Source: Rhizobium sp. BK650 | Lineage (GTDB): Bacteria; Pseudomonadota; Alphaproteobacteria; Rhizobiales; Rhizobiaceae | DNA length: 64,000 nucleotides | Reading direction: 5' to 3' | Assembly: GCF_014195325.1 (NCBI RefSeq) | Contig: NZ_JACIBK010000003.1 | Coordinates: 660,626 to 724,625 of the forward strand | Part shown: one piece after another, positions 55,040 to 63,905 of the stretch | How positions within the stretch are numbered: the first letter of the stretch is position 1 | Layout: every line of letters starts with the position of its first letter | The notes under the pieces: model-generated | Seen by the model: only the letters and a program-made list of their open reading frames with translations | Database searches by the model: none | Told to the model about the DNA's origin: nothing | Translations under genes and position numbers: made by a program

Positions 55040-56233
55040 ATGTTGAAGCCGCTGCTTCGCCTCCTTGCATGCCTGCTCCTGCCTGCTTCCGCTGCCGTTG
55101 CTGCAGAAGGTACCGAGGCTGGTTTCGTCACCAAGGCCGCGCAGGCCTATATGATCGAAGCCTCGACCGGCACGGTGCTTCTCGCCAAGAATGAGAACCA
55201 GGTTTTCGCACCTGCCTCACTTGCCAAGCTGATGACGATGGACCTCGTTTTCGATGCGGTCACTAAAGGGCAGATTTCGCTCGATACCGAATATGCCGTC
55301 TCCGAATATGCCTGGCGCACGGGCGGCGCGCCTTCGCGTGCGGCGACCATGTTTGCGGCGCTGAAATCGAAAGTGCGTGTCGAGGATCTGATCAAGGGCG
55401 TTGCGATCCAGGGCGCCAATGACGGCTGCATCATCCTTGCCGAGGGCATGGCCGGCAGCGAAGACCAGTTCGCGGCTTCGATGACGCGGCGCGCACGCGA
55501 TCTTGGCATGGAAAAGGCCACCTTCGGCAATTCCACCGGGATTCCCGACGGCAAGAGCAAGGTGACAGCCAAGGAGCTCGTGACGCTCGCCAGCGATCTG
55601 CAGACCTCCTATCCCCACCTCTATTCCTATTTCGCGCAGCCCGATTTCGAATGGAACAGGATCTTCCAGCGTAACCGCAACCCGCTGCTCGGCATGGATC
55701 TCGGCGCGGACGGACTGGCGACAGGCTTTACGGAAGGCGAGGGCTACTCGATCGTCGCCTCGGTGCAGCGCGACGGACGGCGGCTCTTCATGGTGCTTGC
55801 CGGCATTGCCTCGGACAAGGAACGCACGGAAGAAGCCAAACGGGTGCTGGAATGGGGGCTGACAGCCTTCGAGAGCCACCAGGTCTTCGCCGACAAGGAG
55901 GTGATCGGTGCCGCGAGCGTCTACGGCGGCACGGCGCGCACCGTCGACCTCGTCGCCAAAGCGCCCGTCAGCGTCTATGTTCCGATCAGCAATCCGGACC
56001 GGCTCGCCGCGCGCATCGTCTATCACTGGCCGCTAATGGCGCCCGTGAAAGCCGATACGAAAGTCGGCACCCTGCGCATCGTTTCCGGCAACAGGATGTT
56101 GCGTGAAGTGCCTCTCTATACCGCGCAATCCGTGGAGGTCGGATCGCTCAGCAGCCGGGCGGTCGATGCGCTGCTCGAGCTTGGCGAATCACTGTTCTTC
56201 TCCTGGCTGTGGGACAAGCCCGAGCAGAGCTGA
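55040..56233 (+). CDS. D-alanyl-D-alanine carboxypeptidase family, altered KTG motif
   Basis: Exported penicillin-binding S11 family protein of 397 residues. Signal peptide at about 1-22 (RLLACLLLPASAAVAAEG). SxxK is intact (PASLAKLM). The second motif reads QGANDGC where many enzymes have SxN. The third motif, normally KTG, is ATG in GLATGFTEGEGY, so the Lys is Ala. A C-terminal beta domain with VYVPISNPDRLAARIVYHWP and a terminal amphipathic helix (ELGESLFFSWLWDKP) complete the DacA/DacF layout. Activity may be reduced. ATGs at 55028 and 54977 are alternatives; 55040 has GGGA at good spacing. Probably co-transcribed with rlpA. Confidence 0.87.
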   Translation: MLKPLLRLLACLLLPASAAVAAEGTEAGFVTKAAQAYMIEASTGTVLLAKNENQVFAPASLAKLMTMDLVFDAVTKGQISLDTEYAVSEYAWRTGGAPSRAATMFAALKSKVRVEDLIKGVAIQGANDGCIILAEGMAGSEDQFAASMTRRARDLGMEKATFGNSTGIPDGKSKVTAKELVTLASDLQTSYPHLYSYFAQPDFEWNRIFQRNRNPLLGMDLGADGLATGFTEGEGYSIVASVQRDGRRLFMVLAGIASDKERTEEAKRVLEWGLTAFESHQVFADKEVIGAASVYGGTARTVDLVAKAPVSVYVPISNPDRLAARIVYHWPLMAPVKADTKVGTLRIVSGNRMLREVPLYTAQSVEVGSLSSRAVDALLELGESLFFSWLWDKPEQS

Positions 56234-56367
56234 CACTTCTTTTCAGACCGATATAGCCGTAATTTGCCGGGGAAGGCGAATATGTCGCCGCGGCAAAAGG
56301 TTTCGCTCCGCGCTATCTTCGGATAGATAGAGGAAGAGCGCGGCGCTCAGAATGCGGGAAAGTATCA

Positions 56368-57045
56368 TTGTCATCCGGTAAGGGTTTGTTCGTTACTTTT
56401 GAAGGCGGAGAGGGCGCTGGGAAGTCCACGCAGATCCGCCGCCTCGCCGAGGCTCTTAAGGCTGAAGGCCACGACGTGCTGCTGACCCGGGAGCCGGGCG
56501 GTTCGCCGGGTGCCGAAGCGGTGCGCCATGTGCTGCTTTCGGGTGCAGCGGAGGCCTTCGGCACTCGCATGGAAGCGATCCTCTTTGCCGCGGCCCGCAA
56601 CGATCACGTGGAAGAGGTCATCCGACCGGCGCTCTACAACGGCAAGATCGTGCTCTGCGACCGCTTCATGGATTCCTCGCGGGTGTATCAGGGCGTCACC
56701 GGCAATCTGGAGCCCGATTTCATCGAGACGCTGCAGCGCATCGCCATCAACGGTGTCATGCCTGACTGTACGCTGATCCTCGATATTCCGGCCAAGCTGG
56801 GGTTGGAGCGCGTCAGCAAACGAAACGCCGGCGGACCTGACCGCTTCGAGAAAGAAACGCTGGAAACACACGAGAAGAGGCGCGAGGCCTATCTCGATAT
56901 CGCCGCGCGCGAGCCAGAGCGCTGTCATGTCATCAACGCTGCGCAGCCGGAAGAGGCGATCGCCGCAGACATCCTCATCATCGTAAGGCAACTGCTGAAG
57001 CCAGCCCCCGAAGAGCGGATGCCGGAAGCTGCCCACCATGAGTGA
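56368..57045 (+). CDS. tmk: Thymidylate kinase
   Basis: Phosphorylates dTMP to dTDP; 225 residues. P-loop [12 protein letters not shown] at residues 10-21, DRx motif [17 protein letters not shown] region [18 protein letters not shown]. It starts at TTG (56368) with GGGAA upstream; no ATG lies near enough to give an intact P-loop region. Its last eight bases overlap holB, so the two replication-supply genes are coupled. Confidence 0.95.
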   Translation: MSSGKGLFVTFEGGEGAGKSTQIRRLAEALKAEGHDVLLTREPGGSPGAEAVRHVLLSGAAEAFGTRMEAILFAAARNDHVEEVIRPALYNGKIVLCDRFMDSSRVYQGVTGNLEPDFIETLQRIAINGVMPDCTLILDIPAKLGLERVSKRNAGGPDRFEKETLETHEKRREAYLDIAAREPERCHVINAAQPEEAIAADILIIVRQLLKPAPEERMPEAAHHE

Positions 57046-58063
57046 GGAAAGGCCCGGACTGCTCGACGGCGCGATCTGGCCAGCCGAGAATACGAAGCTC
57101 TTCGGCCATGAAGAAGCCGAGAATTTCCTGGCGCAATTCTACCGCTCCGGCAAAGGACATCATGCAATCCTGATCGAGGGGCCGGAGGGCATCGGCAAGG
57201 CAACCCTGGCCTTCCGCTTCGCCAACCACGTGCTCTCGCATCCCGATCCCGCGAGCGCGCCCGAGCGCATTTCCGATCCGGACCCTGCTTCCGCTGTCAG
57301 CCGGCAGATCGCATCGGGCGCCTCGCACAATCTCCTGCACCTTGCCCGTCCTGTCGACGACAAGACCGGGAAGGTGAAATCGGCGATCACCATCGATGAA
57401 GTGCGCCGGGCGGGTAAATTCTTCTCGCAGACCTCGGGTACCGGCAACTGGCGCATCGTCGTCATCGACCCCGCCGACGACATGAACCGGAACGCCGCCA
57501 ACGCCATCCTGAAAATCCTCGAGGAGCCGCCTAAGCGGGCGATGTTCCTCGTTCTTTCGCACGCACCGGGAAAGCTGCTGCCGACGATCCGTTCACGCTG
57601 CCTGCCGCTGAAGCTTGCCCCACTCGACGATCGCGCGTTGCTTTCGGCACTTGCCCATCTCGGCATTCAAGGGGAGGGGCAGCCCCTACTTTCCGCTGCC
57701 AAGGGCAGTGTGGGCGAGGCGCTCAAACTGCTGAACTATGGCGGCGGAGAGATCATCGAAGCCTATGACGCAGTTCTCTCCTCCGAGGGACCTACGGCGC
57801 GCAAAGCCATGCATCGGCTTGCGGATGCGCTTTCGGGTAAAGAAAGCGACACGATTTTTGATTTCTTCGTGAGCCATGTCGGCGACGACGTCATGAGCCG
57901 CGCGCGCCTCGCTGCGGGTGAGGGGCGGATTGCGGCGGCCGAACGTTTGGCGCGGCTTTATTCCGAAATCACCGAGAAGCTGACCGTCTCCGACGCCTAC
58001 AATCTCGACCGCAAGCAGACGATCATGGAAGTGCTTTCCGAGATCAAGCAACCCCGCGTGTAG
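57038..58063 (+). CDS. holB: DNA polymerase III subunit delta'
   Basis: Clamp-loader subunit of 341 residues. AAA+ domain with [20 protein letters not shown] (P-loop), [20 protein letters not shown] (the SRC-preceding helix) and [20 protein letters not shown] (sensor, SRC motif). The overlap with tmk is eight bases. The stop codon TAG is itself the first three bases of a perfect 18-bp terminator stem. Confidence 0.95.
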   Translation: MSEERPGLLDGAIWPAENTKLFGHEEAENFLAQFYRSGKGHHAILIEGPEGIGKATLAFRFANHVLSHPDPASAPERISDPDPASAVSRQIASGASHNLLHLARPVDDKTGKVKSAITIDEVRRAGKFFSQTSGTGNWRIVVIDPADDMNRNAANAILKILEEPPKRAMFLVLSHAPGKLLPTIRSRCLPLKLAPLDDRALLSALAHLGIQGEGQPLLSAAKGSVGEALKLLNYGGGEIIEAYDAVLSSEGPTARKAMHRLADALSGKESDTIFDFFVSHVGDDVMSRARLAAGEGRIAAAERLARLYSEITEKLTVSDAYNLDRKQTIMEVLSEIKQPRV

Positions 58064-58099
58064 AAAGTCCTTAGTGCGTCCCGCACTAAGGACTTTCTA
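58061..58099 (+). terminator. Perfect 18-bp hairpin ending holB
   Basis: TAGAAAGTCCTTAGTGCG (58061-58078), loop TCC, and its exact complement (58082-58099), followed by TCTCTTTGTTT. The left arm begins at the holB stop codon. Dispersed repeat copy B follows at once. Confidence 0.85.
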
Positions 58100-58102
58100 T
58101 CT

Positions 58103-58160
58103 CTTTGTTTCACGCAATTCCGGACACAAAACCGCTGCAAACTTTTGCTGGAATTGTTCT
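58103..58160. repeat. Dispersed intergenic hairpin repeat, copy B
   Basis: Core AAAACCGCTGCA-A-ACTTTTGC (58128-58148) differs from copy A (4962-4982) at one base. The arms here are CAATTCC (58115-58121) and GGAATTG (58150-58156), a perfect pair, unrelated in sequence to the arms of copy A. Both copies begin CTTTGTTT. Confidence 0.65.
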
Positions 58161-58162
58161 AA

Positions 58163-58951
58163 TCAGCCGGCCAGCAGCTTCCAGGCAACCAGGGCGAGCG
58201 TGACGGCCAGTACGATGCGGATGGTGCGCTCGTGCAGTTTCGGCGCAAGCAAGCTGCCGACGATGATCCCGGGGATGGAACCGACGAGCAGGGCAAAGAG
58301 CATCGTCCAGTCGATCTCGCCGATGAACCAGTATCCCATGCCTCCGATCAGGGTGAGCGGTACCGCATGGACGATATCCGAGCCGACGATCTCGCGCACA
58401 TCGAGGCTGGGATAGAGGACAAGCAGGATCGTCACGCCCAGGGCGCCGGCGCCGACCGACGTCAAGGTGACGAGCACGCCGAGCACAGAGCCCAGACCGA
58501 CGGTGAAGACTGCGATAGTCGCAGGTTTCGGAGGCATGCGCTCCCCGATGGCACGGCGGGCAAATTCAAGGATCTGGCTGCGGAAAACCAGCATGATTGC
58601 GGTCATGACCAGAAGCCAGCCGAGCGCAGTGGTGATGGTATTCGTGACGCCAATGCTTTTGCGATCGACGCCAGCCATCAGCCAGAGCATCGAAAGTGCC
58701 GCAGGGACACTGCCGGCCGCAAGACTGGCGACGATCTTCCAATTTACGCGGCCATGCATGCCGTGGACGGCAGTACCCGCCGTCTTGGTGATTGCCGCAT
58801 AGAGAAGATCGGTTCCAACGGCCGTCGCCGGATGAACACCGAAAAGTAGCACGAGCAGGGGCGTCATCAGCGAACCGCCGCCAACGCCGGTGATACCGAC
58901 CAGCGCTCCCACCATGAGACCGGACAGAGAATAAAGAGGCTCGAATGTCAA
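58163..58951 (-). CDS. TauE/SafE family sulfite exporter-like permease
   Basis: Eight-helix inner-membrane protein of 262 residues, TauE/SafE (DUF81) family. The N-terminal SLSGLMVGALVGITGVGGGS and the mirrored second-half GVLVTLTSVGAGALGVTILL are the two inverted family motifs. It may export sulfite, sulfonates or another small organic anion. It converges with holB across repeat copy B, and is divergent from metG. Confidence 0.9.
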   Translation of the reverse strand: MTFEPLYSLSGLMVGALVGITGVGGGSLMTPLLVLLFGVHPATAVGTDLLYAAITKTAGTAVHGMHGRVNWKIVASLAAGSVPAALSMLWLMAGVDRKSIGVTNTITTALGWLLVMTAIMLVFRSQILEFARRAIGERMPPKPATIAVFTVGLGSVLGVLVTLTSVGAGALGVTILLVLYPSLDVREIVGSDIVHAVPLTLIGGMGYWFIGEIDWTMLFALLVGSIPGIIVGSLLAPKLHERTIRIVLAVTLALVAWKLLAG

Positions 58952-59112
58952 ATACGTGCCTCCGAGAGCGCGGGGCCACGACTATTCCAATCGACAAAAA
59001 ATGGCACTTCGCATCCGTCCCGCCTCTTGCGCCAGCAGGGGTAAATTGCGCCAGAAGCCGAGTCAAGATCATCAATGCGCGGCCCCGAAATCGTAGGCGG
59101 CTGCCAAACTTG

Positions 59113-59134
59113 ATGTTTCGCTTATGCGAGACAT
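59113..59134 (+). promoter_or_regulatory. Hairpin in metG leader region
   Basis: ATGTTTCGC (59113-59121), loop TTAT, GCGAGACAT (59126-59134): a nine-bp stem with one G-U, 50 bases before the metG start. No T-run; could be a leader structure or a DNA-binding site. Confidence 0.35.
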
Positions 59135-59184
59135 GCGCTAATAGCGGCTGACGATTTTTATAGAGTAAGCCCGAATTGGCCGCC

Positions 59185-60735
59185 ATGACAGACAAGACCC
59201 CCTTCTACATCACGACCGCGATCTCCTATCCCAACGGCAAGCCGCATATCGGCCATGCCTACGAGCTGATTGCGACCGATGCCATGGCGCGCTACCAGCG
59301 CCTCGACGGCAAAGATGTCTTCTTCCTGACGGGGACGGACGAACACGGCCAGAAGATGCAGCAGACGGCGCGCGCCGAAGGCATCACGGCGCAAGCACTT
59401 GCCGACCGCAATTCCGGTGAATTCCAGGCGATGGCGAAGCTGCTCAATGCTTCGAACGACGACTTCATCCGCACCACCCAGGAGCGTCACCACGAGACCT
59501 CGCGCAACATCTGGAACCTGATGGCCGACAATGGCGACATCTACAAGGATTCCTACGCTGGCTGGTATTCCGTGCGCGACGAAGCCTATTACCAGGAAAA
59601 CGAGACCGAGCTGCGCGCCGACGGTGTGCGCTACGGACCGCAAGGTACGCCCGTCGAATGGGTGGAAGAGGCAAGCTACTTCTTCAAGCTCTCGGAATAC
59701 CAAGACCGGCTGCTGAAGCACTACGAGGAAAACCCTGACTTCATCGGGCCGGCCGAGCGCCGTAACGAGGTGATCTCCTTCGTCAAGTCTGGCCTGAAGG
59801 ATCTGTCGATCTCGCGCACGACCTTTGATTGGGGTATCAAGGTACCGAACGATCCCTCGCATGTCATGTATGTGTGGGTCGACGCTCTGACGAACTACAT
59901 CACTGCTACGGGCTATATCGAAGACCGCGACGGACCGCGGGCGAAATACTGGCCGGCCGATGTGCATATCATCGGCAAGGACATCATCCGCTTCCACGCC
60001 GTTTACTGGCCTGCCTTTCTGATGTCGGCCAAGCTGCCGCTGCCGAAGCGCGTCTTTGCCCATGGCTTCCTGCTTAACAAGGGCGAGAAGATGTCGAAGT
60101 CGCTCGGCAACGTCGTCGATCCCGTCAACCTAGTCAGCCATTTCGGTCTCGATCAGGTGCGTTACTTCTTCCTGCGCGAGGTTTCTTTCGGCCAGGACGG
60201 CAGCTATAGCGAAGAGGCGATCGGCACGCGCATCAATTCCGACCTTGCCAACGGCATCGGCAATCTTGCCAGCCGTTCGCTGTCGATGATCGTCAAGAAC
60301 TGCGACGGCCAGATACCTGAATGCGGTCCCCTGACCGACGAGGACAAGGCGATGCTAGCGCAGGCCGATGCGTTGCATGCCTCGACGCGCGAAGACATGG
60401 GCAAGCAGCTGATCCATCGCGCCCTGGCTTCCATCATCGCAGTCGTCTCGGAAACGGACCGCTATTTCGCCGGCCAGGAACCGTGGGCGCTGAAGAAGAC
60501 TGATCCGGTCCGCATGGGCACGGTGCTCTATGTCACTGCCGAAGTGGTGCGACAGATCGCCATCCTGCTGCAACCCTTCGTGCCGGAATCGGCCGGCAAG
60601 CTGCTCGATCTCGTGGCCGCACCTGCGGACAAGCGGGACTTCGCGAGCCTGGGCGAAGCTGGCCGTCTGGTGCCGGGAACGCCGCTCGAAGCGCCGAAGC
60701 CGGTCTTCCCACGCTATGTGGCTCCGGAGGCTTGA
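59185..60735 (+). CDS. metG: Methionine-tRNA ligase
   Basis: Class I aminoacyl-tRNA synthetase of 516 residues. HIGH motif in [19 protein letters not shown] motif in [16 protein letters not shown]. The Cys-knuckle zinc ligands of the E. coli type are missing, as in the shorter bacterial class, and there is no C-terminal dimerisation domain. The ATG at 59185 is chosen; a TTG three codons earlier is in frame. tatD starts four bases after the stop. Confidence 0.97.
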   Translation: MTDKTPFYITTAISYPNGKPHIGHAYELIATDAMARYQRLDGKDVFFLTGTDEHGQKMQQTARAEGITAQALADRNSGEFQAMAKLLNASNDDFIRTTQERHHETSRNIWNLMADNGDIYKDSYAGWYSVRDEAYYQENETELRADGVRYGPQGTPVEWVEEASYFFKLSEYQDRLLKHYEENPDFIGPAERRNEVISFVKSGLKDLSISRTTFDWGIKVPNDPSHVMYVWVDALTNYITATGYIEDRDGPRAKYWPADVHIIGKDIIRFHAVYWPAFLMSAKLPLPKRVFAHGFLLNKGEKMSKSLGNVVDPVNLVSHFGLDQVRYFFLREVSFGQDGSYSEEAIGTRINSDLANGIGNLASRSLSMIVKNCDGQIPECGPLTDEDKAMLAQADALHASTREDMGKQLIHRALASIIAVVSETDRYFAGQEPWALKKTDPVRMGTVLYVTAEVVRQIAILLQPFVPESAGKLLDLVAAPADKRDFASLGEAGRLVPGTPLEAPKPVFPRYVAPEA

Positions 60736-60739
60736 GGCC

Positions 60740-61522
60740 GTGCTGGTCGATACGCATTGCCATCTGGACTTTGCCGATTTCGATGCCGAGCGCGACGAGG
60801 TCGTCGCACGCGCGCATGCGTCCGGCGTGGCGCAGATGGTGACGATCTGCACCCGCGTGCGCAAGCTCGACGGGCTGCTCGCCATAACCGAAAAATATCC
60901 GTCCGTCTTCTGTTCTGTTGGCACGCACCCTAACAATGCTGGTGACGAGCTGGATATCCAGACGGAAGATCTGGTGCGGCTCGCCAACAGCCATCAAAAG
61001 GTCGTTGCGATCGGTGAGGCCGGCCTTGATTATTTTTACGACACGCAGAAACCCGAGGATCAGCAGACTGGTTTTCGGCGCCATATTGCAGCCGCGCGTG
61101 AGACGCAGCTTCCGCTCGTCATCCATAGCCGCAGCGCAGATGCCGACATGGCTGCGATCCTGACCGAGGAAACAGAAAAGGGGGCCTTTCCTTTCATTCT
61201 GCATTGCTTCTCGGCCGGTCCCGAGCTCGCAAAGATCGGCGTCGACCTCGGCGGCTATATTTCCTTTTCGGGCATTCTGACCTTCCCGAAATCGGAAGAG
61301 CTGCGCGAGATCGCCAAGACCATTCCGCATGAGCGGCTGCTCGTAGAAACCGACGCGCCGTATCTCGCGCCGAAGCGCTGGCGCGGCAAGCGCAACGAGC
61401 CGTCCTACGTGGTGAATACGGCCGAGGTACTGGCCGATACGATCGGCCTTCCTTACGAGGAACTTGCGCGTATCGCGACGGATAATGCTTTCCGTCTGTT
61501 CTCCAAAATGCCGAGGATCTAG
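60740..61522 (+). CDS. TatD family metal-dependent DNase
   Basis: TIM-barrel hydrolase of 260 residues. Metal ligands: VDTHCHLDFADFD, Glu in VAIGEAGLDYFYD, His in LPLVIHSRSADADM and ILHCFSAGPELA, Asp in LLVETDAPYLAPKRWRGKRN. Starts at GTG four bases after metG. 3'-5' exonuclease activity in DNA repair is known for the family. Genes for TatD and an MBL hydrolase follow metG in many alphaproteobacteria. Confidence 0.94.
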   Translation: MLVDTHCHLDFADFDAERDEVVARAHASGVAQMVTICTRVRKLDGLLAITEKYPSVFCSVGTHPNNAGDELDIQTEDLVRLANSHQKVVAIGEAGLDYFYDTQKPEDQQTGFRRHIAAARETQLPLVIHSRSADADMAAILTEETEKGAFPFILHCFSAGPELAKIGVDLGGYISFSGILTFPKSEELREIAKTIPHERLLVETDAPYLAPKRWRGKRNEPSYVVNTAEVLADTIGLPYEELARIATDNAFRLFSKMPRI

Positions 61523-61526
61523 CGGC

Positions 61527-62339
61527 GTGTCACGGCGGCAGCGGTTCACCATTCTCGGCTGTTCGTCGTCGCCAGGCGTGCCGCGCATCACCGGTGACTG
61601 GGGGGCCTGCAATCCAGCCAATCCAAAGAACCGCCGGACGCGCGCATCCTTCATGATCCAGCAGTTCGCCGCTGATGGTGCGGCGACGACTGTCGTCGTC
61701 GATACCGGTCCGGACTTCCGCGAACAGATGATCAGGGCAGGGGTCGATCATGTCGATGCGGTCCTCTACACTCATCCGCATGCCGACCACATTCACGGCA
61801 TCGACGATCTGCGAGGCTATTTCCACAATACCCGCCGGCGCGTACCGATCTTTGCCGAACCGTTCACCATGGGCAGGCTGCAGGAGGCCTTCGGCTATTG
61901 CCTGGAGACGCCGCCTGGTAGCAATTATCCGCCGATTGCATTGCCAATCGTGATCGAGGATCTGGAGAAGCCCGTCGAAATCCACGGGCCGGGCGGAACG
62001 ATCGCCTGCGTGCCGCATCTGCAGCAGCACGGCGACATCCACTCGCTCGGCTTCCGCATCGGCGACGTGGCCTATTGCAGCGATGTCAGCGATTTTCCGC
62101 CACAGACGGTCGAGAAGTTGCAGAACCTCGACATCCTCATCATCGACGCCCTGCAATATGCGTATCATCCGAGCCATCTTTCGCTGGAACAGTCGCTGGA
62201 CTGGATCGAGCGGCTGAGACCGAAGCGGGCGATCCTGACGCACATGCATACACCGCTCGATTATGACGTGGTCATGGCCCAGACGCCTGATCATGTGGTG
62301 CCAGCGTTCGACCAGATGAGCTTCGAAGTCGAGATCTAA
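61527..62339 (+). CDS. MBL fold hydrolase (PhnP/lipoyl-octanoyl type)
   Basis: Metallo-beta-lactamase fold phosphodiesterase-like protein of 270 residues. The start TILGCSSSPGVPRITGDWGA is followed by YTHPHADHIHGIDDLRGYFH (HxHxDH metal motif), HLQQHGDIHSLGFRIGDVAY and ILTHMHTPLDYD. This is the PhnP-like branch; no phosphonate operon is nearby, so the substrate is probably a cyclic nucleotide or sugar phosphodiester. GTG start four bases after tatD. A perfect terminator follows. Confidence 0.9.
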   Translation: MSRRQRFTILGCSSSPGVPRITGDWGACNPANPKNRRTRASFMIQQFAADGAATTVVVDTGPDFREQMIRAGVDHVDAVLYTHPHADHIHGIDDLRGYFHNTRRRVPIFAEPFTMGRLQEAFGYCLETPPGSNYPPIALPIVIEDLEKPVEIHGPGGTIACVPHLQQHGDIHSLGFRIGDVAYCSDVSDFPPQTVEKLQNLDILIIDALQYAYHPSHLSLEQSLDWIERLRPKRAILTHMHTPLDYDVVMAQTPDHVVPAFDQMSFEVEI

Positions 62340-62340
62340 G

Positions 62341-62374
62341 GCATTCCCGTCTTTTCTTCGAAAGACGGGAATGC
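62341..62374. terminator. Bidirectional hairpin terminator
   Basis: GCATTCCCGTCTTT (62341-62354), loop TCTTCG, AAAGACGGGAATGC (62361-62374): a perfect 14-bp stem one base after the MBL stop, 14 bases before the convergent TerC stop. The plus strand continues GGTATCTTTTG. Confidence 0.8.
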
Positions 62375-62387
62375 GGTATCTTTTGCT

Positions 62388-62999
62388 TTAGCCGCCGACC
62401 AGAGGCATGACTTCAAGCGAACCGCGATAGATCATGTCCAGTGAGACGTAGAGGATGATCGCAAGGCCGATATAGGCAATCCAGCGATGTTTGTTGAGCA
62501 AGCGGGCGATGAGGTTCGCAGCTATGCCCATCAGCGCGATGGAAAGCCCGAGGCCGAGAACCAATACGCTTGGATGCTCGCGAGCGGCACCCGCTACGGC
62601 AAGGACGTTGTCCAGCGACATGGAGACGTCAGCGATGACGATCTGCATCGCGGCCTGGAAGAACGTCTTCTTCGGCGCCGATGCGCCGGCTTCAACGGCG
62701 TGATCATCATGATGGCCGGCGCGCAACTCACGCCACATCTTCCAGCAGACCCAGAGGAGGAGCAGGCCGCCGGCAAGCAGCAGACCGACAATCGCCAAGA
62801 GATAGACCGCAACACTGGCGAACAGGATTCGGAGAACCGTTGCCGCCAGAATGCCGACAATGATCGCCTTGCGGCGCTGTGCGGCCTCCAGACCAGCGGC
62901 AGCAAGGCCAATGACGACGGCGTTATCGCCGGCGAGAACGAGGTCAATAGCAATGACCTGCAGCAAGGCCGTCAAGCCGGCTGCTGTGAAAATATCCAT
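62388..62999 (-). CDS. TerC family integral membrane protein
   Basis: Seven-helix membrane protein of 203 residues, TerC/YjbE type. The Asp motifs in the membrane are DLVLAGDNAVVIGLAAAGLE and VIADVSMSLDNVLAVAGAA, both intact. Family members are linked to manganese export and metal-stress relief; tellurium resistance in the name is historical. A His-rich loop (GHHDDHAVEAG) lies between halves and could bind metal. I looked for a yybP-ykoY-type leader upstream and did not recognise one. Confidence 0.9.
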   Translation of the reverse strand: MDIFTAAGLTALLQVIAIDLVLAGDNAVVIGLAAAGLEAAQRRKAIIVGILAATVLRILFASVAVYLLAIVGLLLAGGLLLLWVCWKMWRELRAGHHDDHAVEAGASAPKKTFFQAAMQIVIADVSMSLDNVLAVAGAAREHPSVLVLGLGLSIALMGIAANLIARLLNKHRWIAYIGLAIILYVSLDMIYRGSLEVMPLVGG

Positions 63000-63188
63000 A
63001 TTGCATTACCCCCTGATATGCTTCGAGCGTGCTAGCGTCTCAGCGCTTTTCCGTCAACCAGCGAAGGTATGCCTTGATGGCTACATCCACGGTCAAGCCG
63101 CCTAGCCGGCCGATGGCGGTTGATGCGGTGTCGCGCGGAGGCGTATCGATGTAGATTATGGAACGATTCTTTTTCTATCCGCAGGCTC

Positions 63189-63857
63189 ATGGAAACGTCG
63201 CTTTATCTGCCCGTGAAAGGCTTCCTCGAAAAAGCAGGTTATGTCGTCAAAGGCGAAGTCGGCGGCTGCGATCTCGTGGGCTTAAACGACGACGATCCGC
63301 CTGTGATCGTGGTCTGCGAGTTGAAGATGAGCTTCAATCTCGAGCTCATCCTCCAGGCTGTCGATCGCGCGGCCATTTCGGATGAGGTGTGGATTGCGGC
63401 CAAGGTATCAGCCAAGGGAAAAGGCCGCGAAGCCGACAGGCGCTACCGTGACCTGTGCCGCAGGCTCGGCATCGGCATGCTCGGCATTTCGGACGCCGGC
63501 GACGTCAGCATTATCGTCGGCTCCGTATCGCCGATGCCGCGGACCAATCCGAAGCGCCGTTCGCGGCTGATGCGCGAGCATCAGAAACGGCGCGGCGACC
63601 CGGCGCTCGGCGGCAGTACGCGCACGCCTGTCATGACCGCATATCGCCAGCAGGCGCTCGGCTGCGCGGCAGCGCTGATGTCAGGACCTTTGCGTGTGCG
63701 CGATATCAGATCCGGTGTGCCTGACGCAGGCAAGATCCTGCTGTCCAATGTCTACGGCTGGTTCGAACGGCTCGACAGAGGCGTCTATGGCTTGACGGAT
63801 GCTGGTCGGGAAGCGTTACGTCGATGGCCACAGCCTGAAATGCAGGCGGCACAGTAG
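63189..63857 (+). CDS. DUF2161 protein (PD-(D/E)XK-like)
   Basis: Soluble protein of 222 residues of the DUF2161 family, described as a putative PD-(D/E)XK phosphodiesterase. The nuclease-like core is visible: Glu-containing first helix LPVKGFLEKAGYVVKGEVGG, CDLVGLNDDDPPVIVVCELK (D...ExK) and FNLELILQAVDRAAISDEVW. A basic middle (RTNPKRRSRLMREHQKRR) and a C-terminal winged-helix-like part follow. The ATG at 63189 starts the conserved sequence. Function unknown; no methylase or restriction partner is nearby. Confidence 0.85.
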   Translation: METSLYLPVKGFLEKAGYVVKGEVGGCDLVGLNDDDPPVIVVCELKMSFNLELILQAVDRAAISDEVWIAAKVSAKGKGREADRRYRDLCRRLGIGMLGISDAGDVSIIVGSVSPMPRTNPKRRSRLMREHQKRRGDPALGGSTRTPVMTAYRQQALGCAAALMSGPLRVRDIRSGVPDAGKILLSNVYGWFERLDRGVYGLTDAGREALRRWPQPEMQAAQ

Positions 63858-63905
63858 CTATTCTGGCATACTTGGTTCCATAATCTATCTTATGCGATCT
63901 TTGTA

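Noticed and set aside
63000..63120. Possible manganese riboswitch (yybP-ykoY) upstream of the TerC gene
   Set aside because: The conserved loop sequences of that class were not recognisable on the minus strand.
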